64,000 nt of DNA from Actinomadura sp. DC4. GTDB taxonomy: Bacteria; Actinomycetota; Actinomycetes; Streptosporangiales; Streptosporangiaceae. The stretch's first letter is position 1. Each line of letters begins with the position of its first letter. Under the pieces are notes generated by a model that worked only from the letters and a program-made list of their open reading frames with translations, was not told where the DNA came from and did not search any database. The stretch is from the NCBI RefSeq assembly GCF_030406325.1, contig NZ_JAUEQY010000024.1, positions 62,001-126,000 on the forward strand. Reading direction: 5' to 3'. A program made the position numbers and the translations under genes. This document shows, one piece after another, positions 1 through 8,839 of this stretch.

Positions 1-1
1 C

Positions 2-361
2 CTGTCGGCCGCGAGCGCGTTCGCGACCAAGGCCCTCGGGGCATGGCTCGGACCGGCCGGGATCGCTCTGGCCGTCCTCACTCTCACGACGATCGGCAAC
101 GCGACCAGCGGGGCGACGATCGGGTTCGACCTGCTGCCCGGATGGGCCCAGGCGGTCTCCGCGAAGCTGCCTCCCGGCGCGGCCGTACGAGCCATCAACG
201 ACTTCGGCTACTTCGGCGGATCGCACGCGGGGGGCTCACTCGCCGTCCTCGCCGTCTGGTTCGCCGCGGGCCTGGGACTGGTGCTGCTCCGGCAGACGGC
301 GACCGCACGCCGTACGCGGGAGAGCGCCACCGAAGCCGAGCCACAGGTCGTGGCCGGATGA
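2..361 (+). CDS. Membrane protein, C-terminal part (5' end outside window)
   Basis: An open frame enters from the left edge and stops with TGA at 359-361, giving 119 residues. It carries two hydrophobic stretches, one starting WLGPAGIALAVLTLTTIG and one near the end (LAVLAVWFAAGLGLVLL), followed by a short charged tail. The spacing, with a loop containing LPPGAAVRAINDFGYFGG between the last two segments, resembles the end of ABC-2/YhgE-Pip type membrane proteins, but the family cannot be fixed from this fragment. The next gene begins 17 bases downstream, so the two may be cotranscribed. Confidence 0.7.
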   Translation: MSAASAFATKALGAWLGPAGIALAVLTLTTIGNATSGATIGFDLLPGWAQAVSAKLPPGAAVRAINDFGYFGGSHAGGSLAVLAVWFAAGLGLVLLRQTATARRTRESATEAEPQVVAG

Positions 362-378
362 CCTCAGAGGGAGATCGG

Positions 379-1278
379 ATGAACGACCTTGTTCTCATCG
401 CCGGCGCCGGGAGTGTGGGCCGTGCGGTCCTCGGCCGGCTGCGCGAGCGGGACGTGCCGGTACGCGCGATGGTGCGCCGCGACGACGACCGGGCGGCCGC
501 GCTGCGGGCGCTCGGCGCGGAGGTGGTGCTCGGCGACCTGACCAGGCCCGAGACCGTCGCGGCGGCCCTGGAGGGCGTCGGGCGGATGTATTTCGCGATG
601 CCCGTGTCGCCGGACCACCTGCTCGCGGCGACCGTGGTGGCCACCGTGGCACGGGAGTACGGCCGGCTGGAGGCCCTGGTCGGCATGTCGCAGATGACGG
701 TGTCGCAGATGACGGCCACCAGCACTGAGGAGTCGCACCAGCAGCGGCTGCACTGGCTGGCGGAACAGGTGCTGAACTGGTCGGGCCTGCCGGTCGTGCA
801 CATCCGGCCGACCTCGTTCCTGGACAATCCCCTGTTCACCTTCATGGCGGCGATGTCGATACGGGACAACGGCACGATCGCGCTGCCCTTCGGCACCGGG
901 CGTACCTCGCCGGTCGCCCTGGAGGACGTCGCCCGGGTGGTCGCCGCCGTGCTCCGCGATCCCGCGCCGCACGTCGGGCAGGTCTATGAGCTCACCGGGC
1001 CGCAGGCGGTCGACATGAACGAGATGGCCGAGGACTTCTCCCGGGCGCTGGGGCGCCCGGTGTCCTATGCCGACGTGCCGCTGGACCGGTGGCGGACCGA
1101 GGTGCTCGCCAAGGCCGGCCTCCCGCCGCACGTCGAGGAGCACATCGCCACCATGGCCCGGCTGCACCGGCAGAACCGCTACGACCGTACGTCCGACGCC
1201 GTCGAGCGCCTCACGGGCGCGCCCGCCCAGACCATCGAGGCGTTCGTGGCCGCTCGCAAGGACTTCTACTTGGGCTGA
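379..1278 (+). CDS. NmrA/HSCARG-like NAD(P)H-binding protein (atypical SDR)
   Basis: This 299-residue protein has an N-terminal Rossmann nucleotide motif GAGSVG (residues 9-14) after a hydrophobic beta strand. An ALGAEVVLGDL segment follows, the usual second-strand acidic region of NmrA-like atypical short-chain dehydrogenases. The centre has HIRPTSFLDNP, typical of NmrA/quinone-reductase-like proteins, in place of a classic YxxxK dyad. It is probably a cytosolic redox sensor or NAD(P)H-dependent reductase with unknown substrate. The start at 379 is chosen because AGGGAGA lies 6 bases upstream; an in-frame ATG at 358 overlaps the previous stop but lacks a good ribosome site. Confidence 0.85.
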   Translation: MNDLVLIAGAGSVGRAVLGRLRERDVPVRAMVRRDDDRAAALRALGAEVVLGDLTRPETVAAALEGVGRMYFAMPVSPDHLLAATVVATVAREYGRLEALVGMSQMTVSQMTATSTEESHQQRLHWLAEQVLNWSGLPVVHIRPTSFLDNPLFTFMAAMSIRDNGTIALPFGTGRTSPVALEDVARVVAAVLRDPAPHVGQVYELTGPQAVDMNEMAEDFSRALGRPVSYADVPLDRWRTEVLAKAGLPPHVEEHIATMARLHRQNRYDRTSDAVERLTGAPAQTIEAFVAARKDFYLG

Positions 1279-1321
1279 CCGCGGTTGGCGGGATCCGGCC
1301 GGAAGCCGCCAAGATGCATAC

Positions 1322-2404
1322 ATGCGACATGTGGACGTGGCGGTGGCGGGGCTCGGGCTGTCCGGGGCGGCGACGGCGTGGGCGGCGGTACGGCGCGGGC
1401 ACGACGTGGCCGCCTTCGAGACGTACGAGGCCGGTCACCGGCGGGGCAGCTCGCACGGGCACTCGCGGATCTTCCGGCGCGCCTACCTCGACCCGTTCTA
1501 CGTCGAGCTGACCGGCCGCGCCGGCCACCTCTGGGAACGGCTCGCGGCCGAGACCGGCCAGAACCCGCTCGACCGCGTCGGCGGCATCGACCACGGGCCC
1601 GGCCGCGGGCCGGAGGACATGACGGTCCTGCTCCGCGAGCACGGGGTCGCCGCCGAACTGCTCGACCGGGAGGAGGCCGCCCGCCGCTTTCCCGGCATCC
1701 GCTTCGCCGGACCGGCGACGTACGACCCGGAGGGCGGCGTGCTCGACCCGGAGGCGGCCGTGGCGTCGATGGTCCGCCTCGCCGTCGCGGGCGGCGCGCA
1801 GGTCGCGTACGAGACTCCCGTACGCGACATCGAGGAGGACGGGGACGGCGTACGGTTCCGCGCCGGCGACGAGACCTGGCACGCGCGGACTCTCGTCGTC
1901 GCGGCCGGGAGCTGGGTCGGCCCGCTGCTCGGCGGGCTCGTGCCGCTGCCGCGGCTGACCGTGACCGAGCAGCCGATCTTCTACTTCGCCCCGTACGAGC
2001 CCGGCCCGTGGCCGACGATCGTGCACGGCGCCACCTCGGAGTCACCGGAGATGTACGCGCTGCCGGAGGGCCCGCTCGTCAAGGTCGGCGACCACGTGCA
2101 CGGCGGTGTCACCACGGCCGACGGCCGCGACTTCGCCGTGCCGGCCGAGGCGCGGTCGCGCGCCGTCGAGTACGTCCGCGAGTGGCTGCCCGGCCTGGAT
2201 CCGGACCCGCGCTCGGAGACGACGTGCCTGTACACGCGTGCGCCGGGGGAGGACTTCATCCTCGACCGGCAGGGTCCGATCGTCGTGTGCTCGCCGTGTT
2301 CGGGACACGGCGCGAAGTTCGCCCCGCTGATCGGCGAACTCGTCACCGACCTGGTCGAGGGCGCGGAGCCGATCGCCCGGTTCGCCCTGACCCCTCCGGC
2401 GTGA
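1322..2404 (+). CDS. FAD-dependent oxidoreductase, sarcosine/N-methyltryptophan oxidase (DAO) family
   Basis: The 360-residue protein opens with a dinucleotide-binding motif AGLGLSG (residues 9-15). Next comes GSSHGHSRIFRRAYLD, the arginine/histidine-rich segment characteristic of monomeric sarcosine oxidase and N-methyltryptophan oxidase. Near the C terminus CSPCSGHGAKFAP matches the region that in monomeric sarcosine oxidase carries the cysteine covalently bound to FAD. The expected reaction is oxidative demethylation or deamination of a secondary amino acid, giving hydrogen peroxide. No clear Shine-Dalgarno precedes the ATG, so the mRNA may be leaderless. The substrate is not predictable from sequence. 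Confidence 0.85.
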   Translation: MRHVDVAVAGLGLSGAATAWAAVRRGHDVAAFETYEAGHRRGSSHGHSRIFRRAYLDPFYVELTGRAGHLWERLAAETGQNPLDRVGGIDHGPGRGPEDMTVLLREHGVAAELLDREEAARRFPGIRFAGPATYDPEGGVLDPEAAVASMVRLAVAGGAQVAYETPVRDIEEDGDGVRFRAGDETWHARTLVVAAGSWVGPLLGGLVPLPRLTVTEQPIFYFAPYEPGPWPTIVHGATSESPEMYALPEGPLVKVGDHVHGGVTTADGRDFAVPAEARSRAVEYVREWLPGLDPDPRSETTCLYTRAPGEDFILDRQGPIVVCSPCSGHGAKFAPLIGELVTDLVEGAEPIARFALTPPA

Positions 2405-2460
2405 GCCACGGCTTCCACCGTACGGCTTTGGAAGATCGATTCGTCGGTCACACTGATCCC

Positions 2461-2832
2461 ATGGACAAGGAACAGGTGGCCACATGGATCGCCGGCTACG
2501 AGCGGGCTTGGCGCAGCCCTGGCACCGAGACGCTGGCCGAGGTCTTCACGAAGGACGCCACCTACCTGCAGGGCCCGTTCGACGCGCCGCTGGTCGGCCT
2601 GCCGGCGATCGCCGAGATGTGGGACGAGGAGCGTACGGGCCCTGACGAGGCCTTCGAGATGAACAGCGAGATCGTCGCGGTCGACGGCGACACGGCGGTG
2701 GCACGGGTGGAGGTCACGTACGGCGAACCGGACCACGAGGAGTTCACCGACCTGTGGATCATCCGCTTCGCCGATGACGGCCGCTGCCGCTCCTTCGAGG
2801 AATGGTGGTTCTCCCCCGACGGCCCCGCCTGA
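2461..2832 (+). CDS. SnoaL-like / NTF2-fold protein
   Basis: A 123-residue single-domain protein with the pattern of the SnoaL-like/DUF4440 family: an N-terminal helix (WIAGYERAWRSPG), a LAEVFTKDATY segment, then beta strands ending in FTDLWIIRFADDGRCRSFEEWW. Such proteins form cone-shaped alpha+beta barrels and serve as small isomerases, hydrolases or ligand-binding proteins. No catalytic assignment is possible here. It lies 56 bases after the flavin oxidase in the same orientation and could share its transcript. Confidence 0.75.
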   Translation: MDKEQVATWIAGYERAWRSPGTETLAEVFTKDATYLQGPFDAPLVGLPAIAEMWDEERTGPDEAFEMNSEIVAVDGDTAVARVEVTYGEPDHEEFTDLWIIRFADDGRCRSFEEWWFSPDGPA

Positions 2833-2904
2833 GCCGGCCGTGACGGAGACGGCGGCCACGGGCTGGACGGCCTGTCGTCGCCGAACGCTTCGGCTAGAGG
2901 GCGC

Positions 2905-4389
2905 TCAGCAGGCGTCCTTCAGGGAGAGGGCGGATCCGGCCGTCGTCGTCTTCTTCCTGGTCGTGGTCGGGGTGGCGGACGGCTGCGTGCTCTTGGCGAT
3001 GGCGTTGGCCGCCGTACGGCGCATGAGCTGGATCATGGCCGCGTCCGCGGGGCGGTTGGTGTGGAAGCCGGGGATCTTGTCCGGGTCGTAGGAGAGACTG
3101 CTGACGTCGGCGCCATGCTTGACGGTGCCGGAGAGCTTTATCAGCGCGGGCAGGAGCTTGGCCGGGATGTTGGTGGAGATGGTGCTCTTGGCGGCGTTGG
3201 CGAGCTTCTCGAAATGGGTGACGACCTTCTGCGGGTCGGCCTGGTCGGCGATGGCCTTCATCAGGCACTTCTGCCGGTCCATGCGGCGGAAGTCGTCGTC
3301 GGCGTGGCGGGTGCGGCCATACCAGAGGGCGTGCTCGCCGTCCAGGTGCTGCCGGCCCGGCTTGAGGTAGCCCGACGGCGGGATGCCCCGGTCCGGGTCG
3401 CCGCCGATCGGGAGCCACTTGCCGTCGGATGACTTCACGTTCACCTGGACTCCGCCCATGGCGTTCACGATGTCCTTGAAACCGGCGAGGTTGACCAGCA
3501 CGTAGTAGTCCATCTTCAGCCCGGTCAGGTAGCCGATGACGTCCTCGAGCATGTGCGGGCCGCGCTGGCCCGCCGTGTACCCGGGCTCCAGCTCGGGATG
3601 CCGCTTCTCGCCCTGGATGTAGAGCTCGTTCAGCAGGCAGGCACTGATCGGGCAGGTGCCGTTCGGCCCGTAGTCGCCCGTGTAGCCGTTGGGCCAGACC
3701 GTCCGCATCTTCGGCGGCATCTGGAACTCCCGCAGCGCGCGAGGGAGGCTGAGCAGCACGGTGTTGCCGGTCTTGGTGTCGATGCTGGCGACGGTCATGC
3801 TGTCGGTGCGGATGCCCGTACGGTCCTTGCCGCCGTCGCCGCCCAGCAACAGGATGTTGACCCGCGGCTTGTTCTTCCACGGGTTCGAGGCGTTGACCGA
3901 TGCGCCGGACTTGTCGTCGCCGGGGAAGATGCTGGACAGGGTGTCGCGCAGGACGTACGTCGCGTTCGCCGCGTACACCAGGGGCGTGCAGATCATCAGC
4001 GCGAGGAGCACGACGAGGGCGCCCGAGGTGTAACGCATCCCGGACGGCAGGCCCGGCGGGCACGTCACCTGGAACGAGCGGATCACGACCAGCGCCCACA
4101 CGGCCGCGAGCACCAGGATGCCCGCGATGATGACGTTCAGCCAGAAGCCCTGGACGACGAGCTGCTTGAGTTTTTCCTGGAAGGCCAGTACGGCCGCGGC
4201 ACCGCCGAGGACTAACGCCGCGAGCAGCCCCATGAGGCCGAAGCCGGTGGCGCGGCGCCCCACCGAGACGTGCGCGATGCCCCAGACCACGGCCGAGGCC
4301 GAGGTCAGCCCGAGCGCGCGCCAGAGTCCGGCGACCGGGATCGGCTCACGTCGCCTCGTGGGCGGCCTCCCGTACTGACCAGATGCCAT
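2905..4389 (-). CDS. LytR-CpsA-Psr (LCP) family cell-wall glycopolymer ligase
   Basis: The 494-residue protein has hydrophobic segments around residues 51-69, 83-103 and 122-141, with a weaker one before them. An extracellular LCP domain follows from about residue 175 (VNILLLGGDGG). The LCP signature arginine/aspartate motif RTDSM is at 194-198, and the GRTRHADDDFRRMDRQ segment holds the arginines that contact polyprenyl pyrophosphate in characterised members. LCP proteins transfer teichoic acid, arabinogalactan or capsule chains from lipid carriers to peptidoglycan. The multi-pass N terminus is longer than the single anchor of most LCP proteins. A TTGACT-like -35 element is visible at 4467-4472. 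Confidence 0.9.
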   Translation of the reverse strand: MASGQYGRPPTRRREPIPVAGLWRALGLTSASAVVWGIAHVSVGRRATGFGLMGLLAALVLGGAAAVLAFQEKLKQLVVQGFWLNVIIAGILVLAAVWALVVIRSFQVTCPPGLPSGMRYTSGALVVLLALMICTPLVYAANATYVLRDTLSSIFPGDDKSGASVNASNPWKNKPRVNILLLGGDGGKDRTGIRTDSMTVASIDTKTGNTVLLSLPRALREFQMPPKMRTVWPNGYTGDYGPNGTCPISACLLNELYIQGEKRHPELEPGYTAGQRGPHMLEDVIGYLTGLKMDYYVLVNLAGFKDIVNAMGGVQVNVKSSDGKWLPIGGDPDRGIPPSGYLKPGRQHLDGEHALWYGRTRHADDDFRRMDRQKCLMKAIADQADPQKVVTHFEKLANAAKSTISTNIPAKLLPALIKLSGTVKHGADVSSLSYDPDKIPGFHTNRPADAAMIQLMRRTAANAIAKSTQPSATPTTTRKKTTTAGSALSLKDAC

Positions 4390-4546
4390 GAAAGCTCCTC
4401 TGCCGGCTGCTGGGGCGACGAGCGGGGTGACCTCGACGGCCGTCGTGCTGACAAAGCACAGAAATCAGTCAATTCGACGCAGGCGGGGCGGCTTTTGTTC
4501 ACGGCGATCCGCGGCCCGGCGCGTCTCGAACCCCTGAAGCGGGAGG

Positions 4547-4887
4547 ATGTCCGTCGTGGACTCTGAGAAGGGTGCCGCCCGTCCCTTCGACGCCGGGGGT
4601 CCACTCGCGCGGTTCGCGGGCCGGGTCCTCGTGGTCTGCCCGCGCCGCGGAGGCCGCGCGCTCGTCGTACCCCGGCCCGGACGCGGTGCGCCGGCGAGGT
4701 CCTGTGGGGCTACAACGAGGAGCACGTCGACGAGCTCCCGGCCTACGTCGGCGCGCTGCTGCGCGAGCACGGCCCGATGCGCCCGACCGCGTCGATGTTC
4801 GCGCGGCTGCCGGCGCGGATGAAGAGCTCCGGCGACCGCGCCGCGGTCCTGGCCGGGCTGGAGAGGCTGCGAGCGCGGGCCCGGTGA
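4547..4887 (+). pseudogene. Decayed TFIIB-type zinc-ribbon protein gene (internal deletion plus frameshift)
   Basis: From 4547 (ATG after GGGAGG) the first frame reads FDAGGPLARFAGRVLVVCPRRGGRALVVPRPG, like the N terminus of an actinobacterial zinc-ribbon protein. Sense then moves to another frame at about 4690. From 4696 to the TGA at 4885 it reads EVLWGYNEEHVDELPAYVGA and continues to FARLPARMKSSGDRAAVLAGLERL, like the family C terminus. The cysteine-rich middle is absent and the first CPxC has become CPRR, so no zinc site remains. Family identity is from memory of conserved Streptomyces-type proteins. Both the deletion and the frame change are seen directly. Confidence 0.6.
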
Positions 4888-4900
4888 CGCACGGTTCAGA

Positions 4901-6388
4901 TCAGAGGCCCGGACCTCCGGGCGGGACGACCGGCAGCCCCGGCGGGGGACCGGACTCGATCAGCCGGGTCAGGGCGGCCGTGTCGAGGTGGTGTTCGACC
5001 AGGTCGCCGAGGGCGTCGAGCTGCGCCTCCCGCAGCGCCGCGAAGTCGGTGTCGGGGGCGGGCGTGAACTCGGACCCGGCCGTACGGGCGACGTCGGCGA
5101 GGAACGCGCGGCGGAAGCCGTCGTTCTCCAGCGCTCCGTGCCACGTCGTCCCCCACACCGCGCCGGAGCGGCAGCCGTCCAGGAACGGTTCGCCGCCCTC
5201 GACCGCCGCCACGCCGTGGTGGATCTCGTACGCGTGCACCGTCTCCCCGTACGCCGAGCCCGACGGGCGGCGCAGGGTCTTCGTCGGCGCGAACTCCACC
5301 CGTACGGGCAGCAGGCCGAGCCCGGGCACGGCGCCCGCGAGCGACTCGACGTCGTCCAGGATCTCCCGCGCGAGCATCTGGTAGCCGCCGCAGATCCCGA
5401 GCACCGGCCGTCCCGCGCGGGCGCGGCGGACGATCGCTTTGGCCAGGCCGCGCTCGTGCAGCCACCCCAGGTCGGCGACGGTGGCGCGCGAGCCGGGCAG
5501 GATGACCAGGTCGGCGTCGGCGAGCCCGCCCGGCGTCGTCGTGTACGACACGCTCACGCCGGGCTCGGCGGCCAGGGCGTCGACGTCGGTGAAGTTGGAG
5601 ATCCGCGGCAGCCGTACGACCACGACGCGCAGCGCCGCCCCGTCGGCGGGCGCCGGCCGGCGGGAGTCGAGCGCGAGGGAGTCCTCGACGTCCAGGCCGA
5701 GCCCCTCCAGCCAGGGCAGGACGCCATACACGGGCCGGCCGGTCAGCGCGGTGATCTGGGCCAGCCCGGGGGCGAGCAGCTCGGGCGCGCCACGGAACTT
5801 GTTGATCACGAAACCGGCCAGCAGCCGCTGGTCGGCGGGCTCCAGCAGCCCGACCGTGCCGTACAGGGCGGCGAACACCCCGCCCCGGTCGATGTCGCCG
5901 ACCACGATCACGGGCAGCTCGGCGGCGCGCGCCAGCCCCATGTTCGCCAGGTCGCCGGCCCGCAGGTTGATCTCGGCCGGGCTACCGGCGCCCTCGCAGA
6001 TCACCACGTCGTACTCCGCGCGCAGCTTGGCCAGGCTCGTCGCCACCACCTCGCGGAGCCGGGCCTTGTGCGCGCCATACCCCATCGCGTCCACCTCGGC
6101 GACCGGATGGCCGAGCACGACCACCTGGCTGCGCCGGTCGCTGCCCGGCTTGAGCAGGACGGGGTTCATGTGGGCGGACGGCTCGACGCGGGCGGCGGCG
6201 GCCTGCATGACCTGCGCCCGGCCGACCTCGGCCCCGTCGGCGGTGACCATCGAGTTGAGCGACATGTTCTGCGCCTTGAACGGCGCCACGCGTACGCCCT
6301 GACGCGCCAGCCACCGGCACAGCCCGGCGGTCAGCACGCTCTTGCCCGCGTCCGAGGTCGTCCCCGCGACCAGCAGCGCGCCGTTCAC
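4901..6388 (-). CDS. cobQ: Cobyric acid synthase (glutamine-hydrolysing)
   Basis: The 495-residue enzyme amidates adenosylcobyrinic a,c-diamide at positions b, d, e and g, using glutamine and ATP. The N-terminal synthetase domain has the CobQ P-loop GTTSDAGKS (residues 9-17), followed by KAQNMSLNS and [13 protein letters not shown] class I glutamine amidotransferase domain follows, with the nucleophile elbow GICGGYQML (Cys333) and a C-terminal histidine in YEIHHG. The length is normal for CobQ. Its start overlaps the cobD stop by 4 bases, so translation is probably coupled. Confidence 0.96.
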   Translation of the reverse strand: MNGALLVAGTTSDAGKSVLTAGLCRWLARQGVRVAPFKAQNMSLNSMVTADGAEVGRAQVMQAAAARVEPSAHMNPVLLKPGSDRRSQVVVLGHPVAEVDAMGYGAHKARLREVVATSLAKLRAEYDVVICEGAGSPAEINLRAGDLANMGLARAAELPVIVVGDIDRGGVFAALYGTVGLLEPADQRLLAGFVINKFRGAPELLAPGLAQITALTGRPVYGVLPWLEGLGLDVEDSLALDSRRPAPADGAALRVVVVRLPRISNFTDVDALAAEPGVSVSYTTTPGGLADADLVILPGSRATVADLGWLHERGLAKAIVRRARAGRPVLGICGGYQMLAREILDDVESLAGAVPGLGLLPVRVEFAPTKTLRRPSGSAYGETVHAYEIHHGVAAVEGGEPFLDGCRSGAVWGTTWHGALENDGFRRAFLADVARTAGSEFTPAPDTDFAALREAQLDALGDLVEHHLDTAALTRLIESGPPPGLPVVPPGGPGL

Positions 6389-7278
6389 CGGCGGACCGCG
6401 AGGCGCGCGCCGGCGGCGAGAAGAGCCGAGGCGAGGGTCACCGCGCGGGACAGCCGTACGGCGCGGCGGATGTCGCCGGGCTCCGGCGCGCGGCCGTCGC
6501 CGAGTTCGGGCCGGTACTCGGTCCGCGTGCCGTACACGTTGACCCCGCCGAGCCGTACGCCGAGCGCGCCGGCGAACGCGGCCTCGCAGCGCCCGGCGTT
6601 CGGGCTGGGGTGCCGGGCGCCGTCACGGCGCAGCACGCGGTACGCCGCGCGCGGTGAACCGCCGGCGAGCGGCGCGCACGCGACGGTCAGCAGACCGGTG
6701 ACCCGTGCGGGGACCCAGTTGGCCACGTCGTCCGTACGCGCGGCGGCCCAGCCGAAGCGCTCGTAGCGGGAACTGCGATGTCCGACCATGGCGTCGAGGG
6801 TATTGATCGCGCGGTACGCGGCCAGCCCGGGCGCCCCGAACGCGGCGCCCCAGAGCAGGGGAGCGACGGCGGCGTCGGAGGTGTTCTCGGCGATCGACTC
6901 GACGGTGGCGCGGGCGAGTTCCTTCTCATCCAGCGCGGACGGGTCGCGCCCGCACAGGTGCGGCAGCCGCGCGCGGGCGGCCTCGATGTCGCCGGACTCC
7001 AGCGACCGGCCCATCGCCAGGCCCTCGCGCGCGAGCGAGGTGCCGCCGAGGACGGCCCAGGTGACGAGGGCCGTACGGCGGCGGGCGGCGACGCCGACCG
7101 CGGCGGCGCCGAGCACGCAGAGGCCCGCGAAGACCGCGCCGCGCGTACGGGAGTCGGCGTACAGACGGCGCTCCAGCGCACCCGCCGCACGCCCGAAGGC
7201 GGCCACCGGATGCCCCCGCCGCGGATCACCGGCCAGCGCGTCCAGCGCCACCCCCGCCAGCAGCCCCGTTTCGATCAT
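6385..7278 (-). CDS. cobD: Adenosylcobinamide-phosphate synthase, CobD/CbiB family
   Basis: This 297-residue integral membrane protein matches CobD/CbiB, which attaches aminopropanol (phosphate) to adenosylcobyric acid. Landmarks are [19 protein letters not shown] near the N terminus, [19 protein letters not shown] in the middle, [34 protein letters not shown], and [23 protein letters not shown]. These are the family's conserved charged loops. It sits between a DUF1707 gene and cobQ, overlapping each by 4 bases. Unlike the other two cobalamin loci here, no cobalamin riboswitch precedes this trio. Confidence 0.95.
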   Translation of the reverse strand: MIETGLLAGVALDALAGDPRRGHPVAAFGRAAGALERRLYADSRTRGAVFAGLCVLGAAAVGVAARRRTALVTWAVLGGTSLAREGLAMGRSLESGDIEAARARLPHLCGRDPSALDEKELARATVESIAENTSDAAVAPLLWGAAFGAPGLAAYRAINTLDAMVGHRSSRYERFGWAAARTDDVANWVPARVTGLLTVACAPLAGGSPRAAYRVLRRDGARHPSPNAGRCEAAFAGALGVRLGGVNVYGTRTEYRPELGDGRAPEPGDIRRAVRLSRAVTLASALLAAGARLAVRR

Positions 7279-7814
7279 CGGCGCTCGACACGGACGTTGC
7301 CGCAGAGCGCGAGCCCGGTAATGGTGATCTTGGGCCCACCGGGTGTGCCGGGGCCTTCGCCGCCGTGGCCGAAACCGCCGATGACACCGGTGCCGCCGAC
7401 GTGCACCTCGGCGTCCACGGGCACGACGACGGTGATGGTGCTGATGATCGCGGTGGCGTTGATGGTCGTCTCGCCCTCGGCGAACTCGGCGTCGCGCAGG
7501 TCGATCTCGCCGCTACCGATCACCGCCAGCCCGCGGAAGGCACGGCCGACGGTCCAGCGGCCGGTACGCCGGAACCCGGCGATGATCCCGGTGCCCTTCG
7601 TCGCGGTCGGCGTCGCGGTGACCTGCAGGTCACGGGTGACCACCGCGAGCTCGGCGCCGGTCCCGGCCGCGTAGGCCGCGGCGAGCCGCTCGTCCAGCTC
7701 GTCCTTGCCGATCCGGCCCTGCGCGAATGCCGTCCGCAGCACGCCCGCGACCCGCTCACGATCGGCGTCGGAGGAGCGTACGGCCGGTTTCGCCGCCTCG
7801 GGGGTTTCGTCCAC
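7275..7814 (-). CDS. DUF1707 (SHOCT-like) domain protein, first gene of the cobD-cobQ unit
   Basis: The 179-residue protein starts with a DUF1707 motif: RSSDADRERVAGVLRTAF, then GRIGKDELDERLAAAYAA. A beta-rich C-terminal half follows, with repeated hydrophobic strands (INATAIISTITVVVPVDAEV) as in cell-wall-active-antibiotics-response/LiaF-like domains. The function of DUF1707 proteins is unknown; many act in membrane or envelope stress contexts. Its stop overlaps the cobD start by 4 bases, suggesting coupled translation, although no biochemical link to cobalamin is known to me. Confidence 0.85.
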   Translation of the reverse strand: MDETPEAAKPAVRSSDADRERVAGVLRTAFAQGRIGKDELDERLAAAYAAGTGAELAVVTRDLQVTATPTATKGTGIIAGFRRTGRWTVGRAFRGLAVIGSGEIDLRDAEFAEGETTINATAIISTITVVVPVDAEVHVGGTGVIGGFGHGGEGPGTPGGPKITITGLALCGNVRVERR

Positions 7815-7886
7815 GGGCCGAGCCTATGTGCGGTCCGCCGCGCAGTCACGGAATCATGGGTCGCCGGACGAGGGAAGGACAGCAGC

Positions 7887-8738
7887 ATGGAACTCACGGC
7901 AGAGCCCTGTTCACCGGTCCGGGTCGAGCACGCCGAGGGCCCGTTCTGGTACGGCGACCGGTTCGGCTGGGTGGACATCATGGCCGCTCACCTGTGGGTG
8001 GCGGGTTTCGACGGCGTCTCCCTCACCGAACCGCGCTCCTACGACGTCGGCCGTCCGCTGGGCGCCGCGGTCCCGCGTACGGGAGGGGGCTGGACCCTCG
8101 CGGCCGGCACCGGGTTCTTCGGCCTGGACGAGGACGGCACGGTGGAGCGGCTGACCGAGGACCTGGCCGACTCGTCGGCGGTCCGGATGAACGACGGCAA
8201 GTGCGACCCGGCGGGCCGCTTCTGGGCCGGCACGATGGACTACGACGAGTCACACCCGCGCGGATCCCTGTACGTCTTCGACGGCACGGCCCGTACGGTG
8301 CTGGAGGGCGTGACGATCTCCAACGGCCTGGCATGGAGCCCGGACCGCCGCACCATGTACTACATCGACACCCCGACGGGCCGCGTGGACACGTTCACCT
8401 ACGACGAGGCCGACGGCACGATCAAGGACCGGCGCCCGTTCGTGGAGGTGGAGGGCGGCCACCCGGACGGCATGACACTGGACGACGAGGGCTTCTTGTG
8501 GGTGGCGCTGTGGGGCGGCGGAGCGGTACGCCGTTACGACCCGGCCGGCCGGCCCGCGGGGGTGGTCCACCTGCCGGTGACGAACGTGTCGAGCTGCTGC
8601 TTCGCCGGCACGACACTGCTGATCACAACGTCACAGCAGGGCCTGTCCGCCGAACGACGAGCGGCCGAACCGGACGCGGGCCGCATCTTCAAGGCCGAGA
8701 CCGGCGTCAGCGGCCCGCACACGACCCCGTTCGGCTGA
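7887..8738 (+). CDS. SMP-30/gluconolactonase family protein
   Basis: A 283-residue six-bladed propeller of the SMP-30/LRE family. Visible metal-site and propeller motifs are EGPFWYG (Glu ligand), VRMNDGKCDPAGRFWAGTMDY, ISNGLAWSPDRRTMYYIDT and GHPDGMTLDDEGFLWVA. Characterised relatives hydrolyse sugar lactones using one divalent metal bound by Glu, Asn and Asp. The start at 7887 has AGGGAAGG 8 bases upstream. It is probably monocistronic and divergent from the DUF1707-cobD-cobQ unit. The actual lactone substrate is not predictable. Confidence 0.88.
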   Translation: MELTAEPCSPVRVEHAEGPFWYGDRFGWVDIMAAHLWVAGFDGVSLTEPRSYDVGRPLGAAVPRTGGGWTLAAGTGFFGLDEDGTVERLTEDLADSSAVRMNDGKCDPAGRFWAGTMDYDESHPRGSLYVFDGTARTVLEGVTISNGLAWSPDRRTMYYIDTPTGRVDTFTYDEADGTIKDRRPFVEVEGGHPDGMTLDDEGFLWVALWGGGAVRRYDPAGRPAGVVHLPVTNVSSCCFAGTTLLITTSQQGLSAERRAAEPDAGRIFKAETGVSGPHTTPFG

Positions 8739-8839
8739 TCAGCCGCCGTACGGATTCGGCGATGTCCATCTCCGCGTCGTCCCGACCGAAGTACAGATCC
8801 GCGAGGTTCACGGCGTCACCCCAAGTGCGTCGACGGTAC

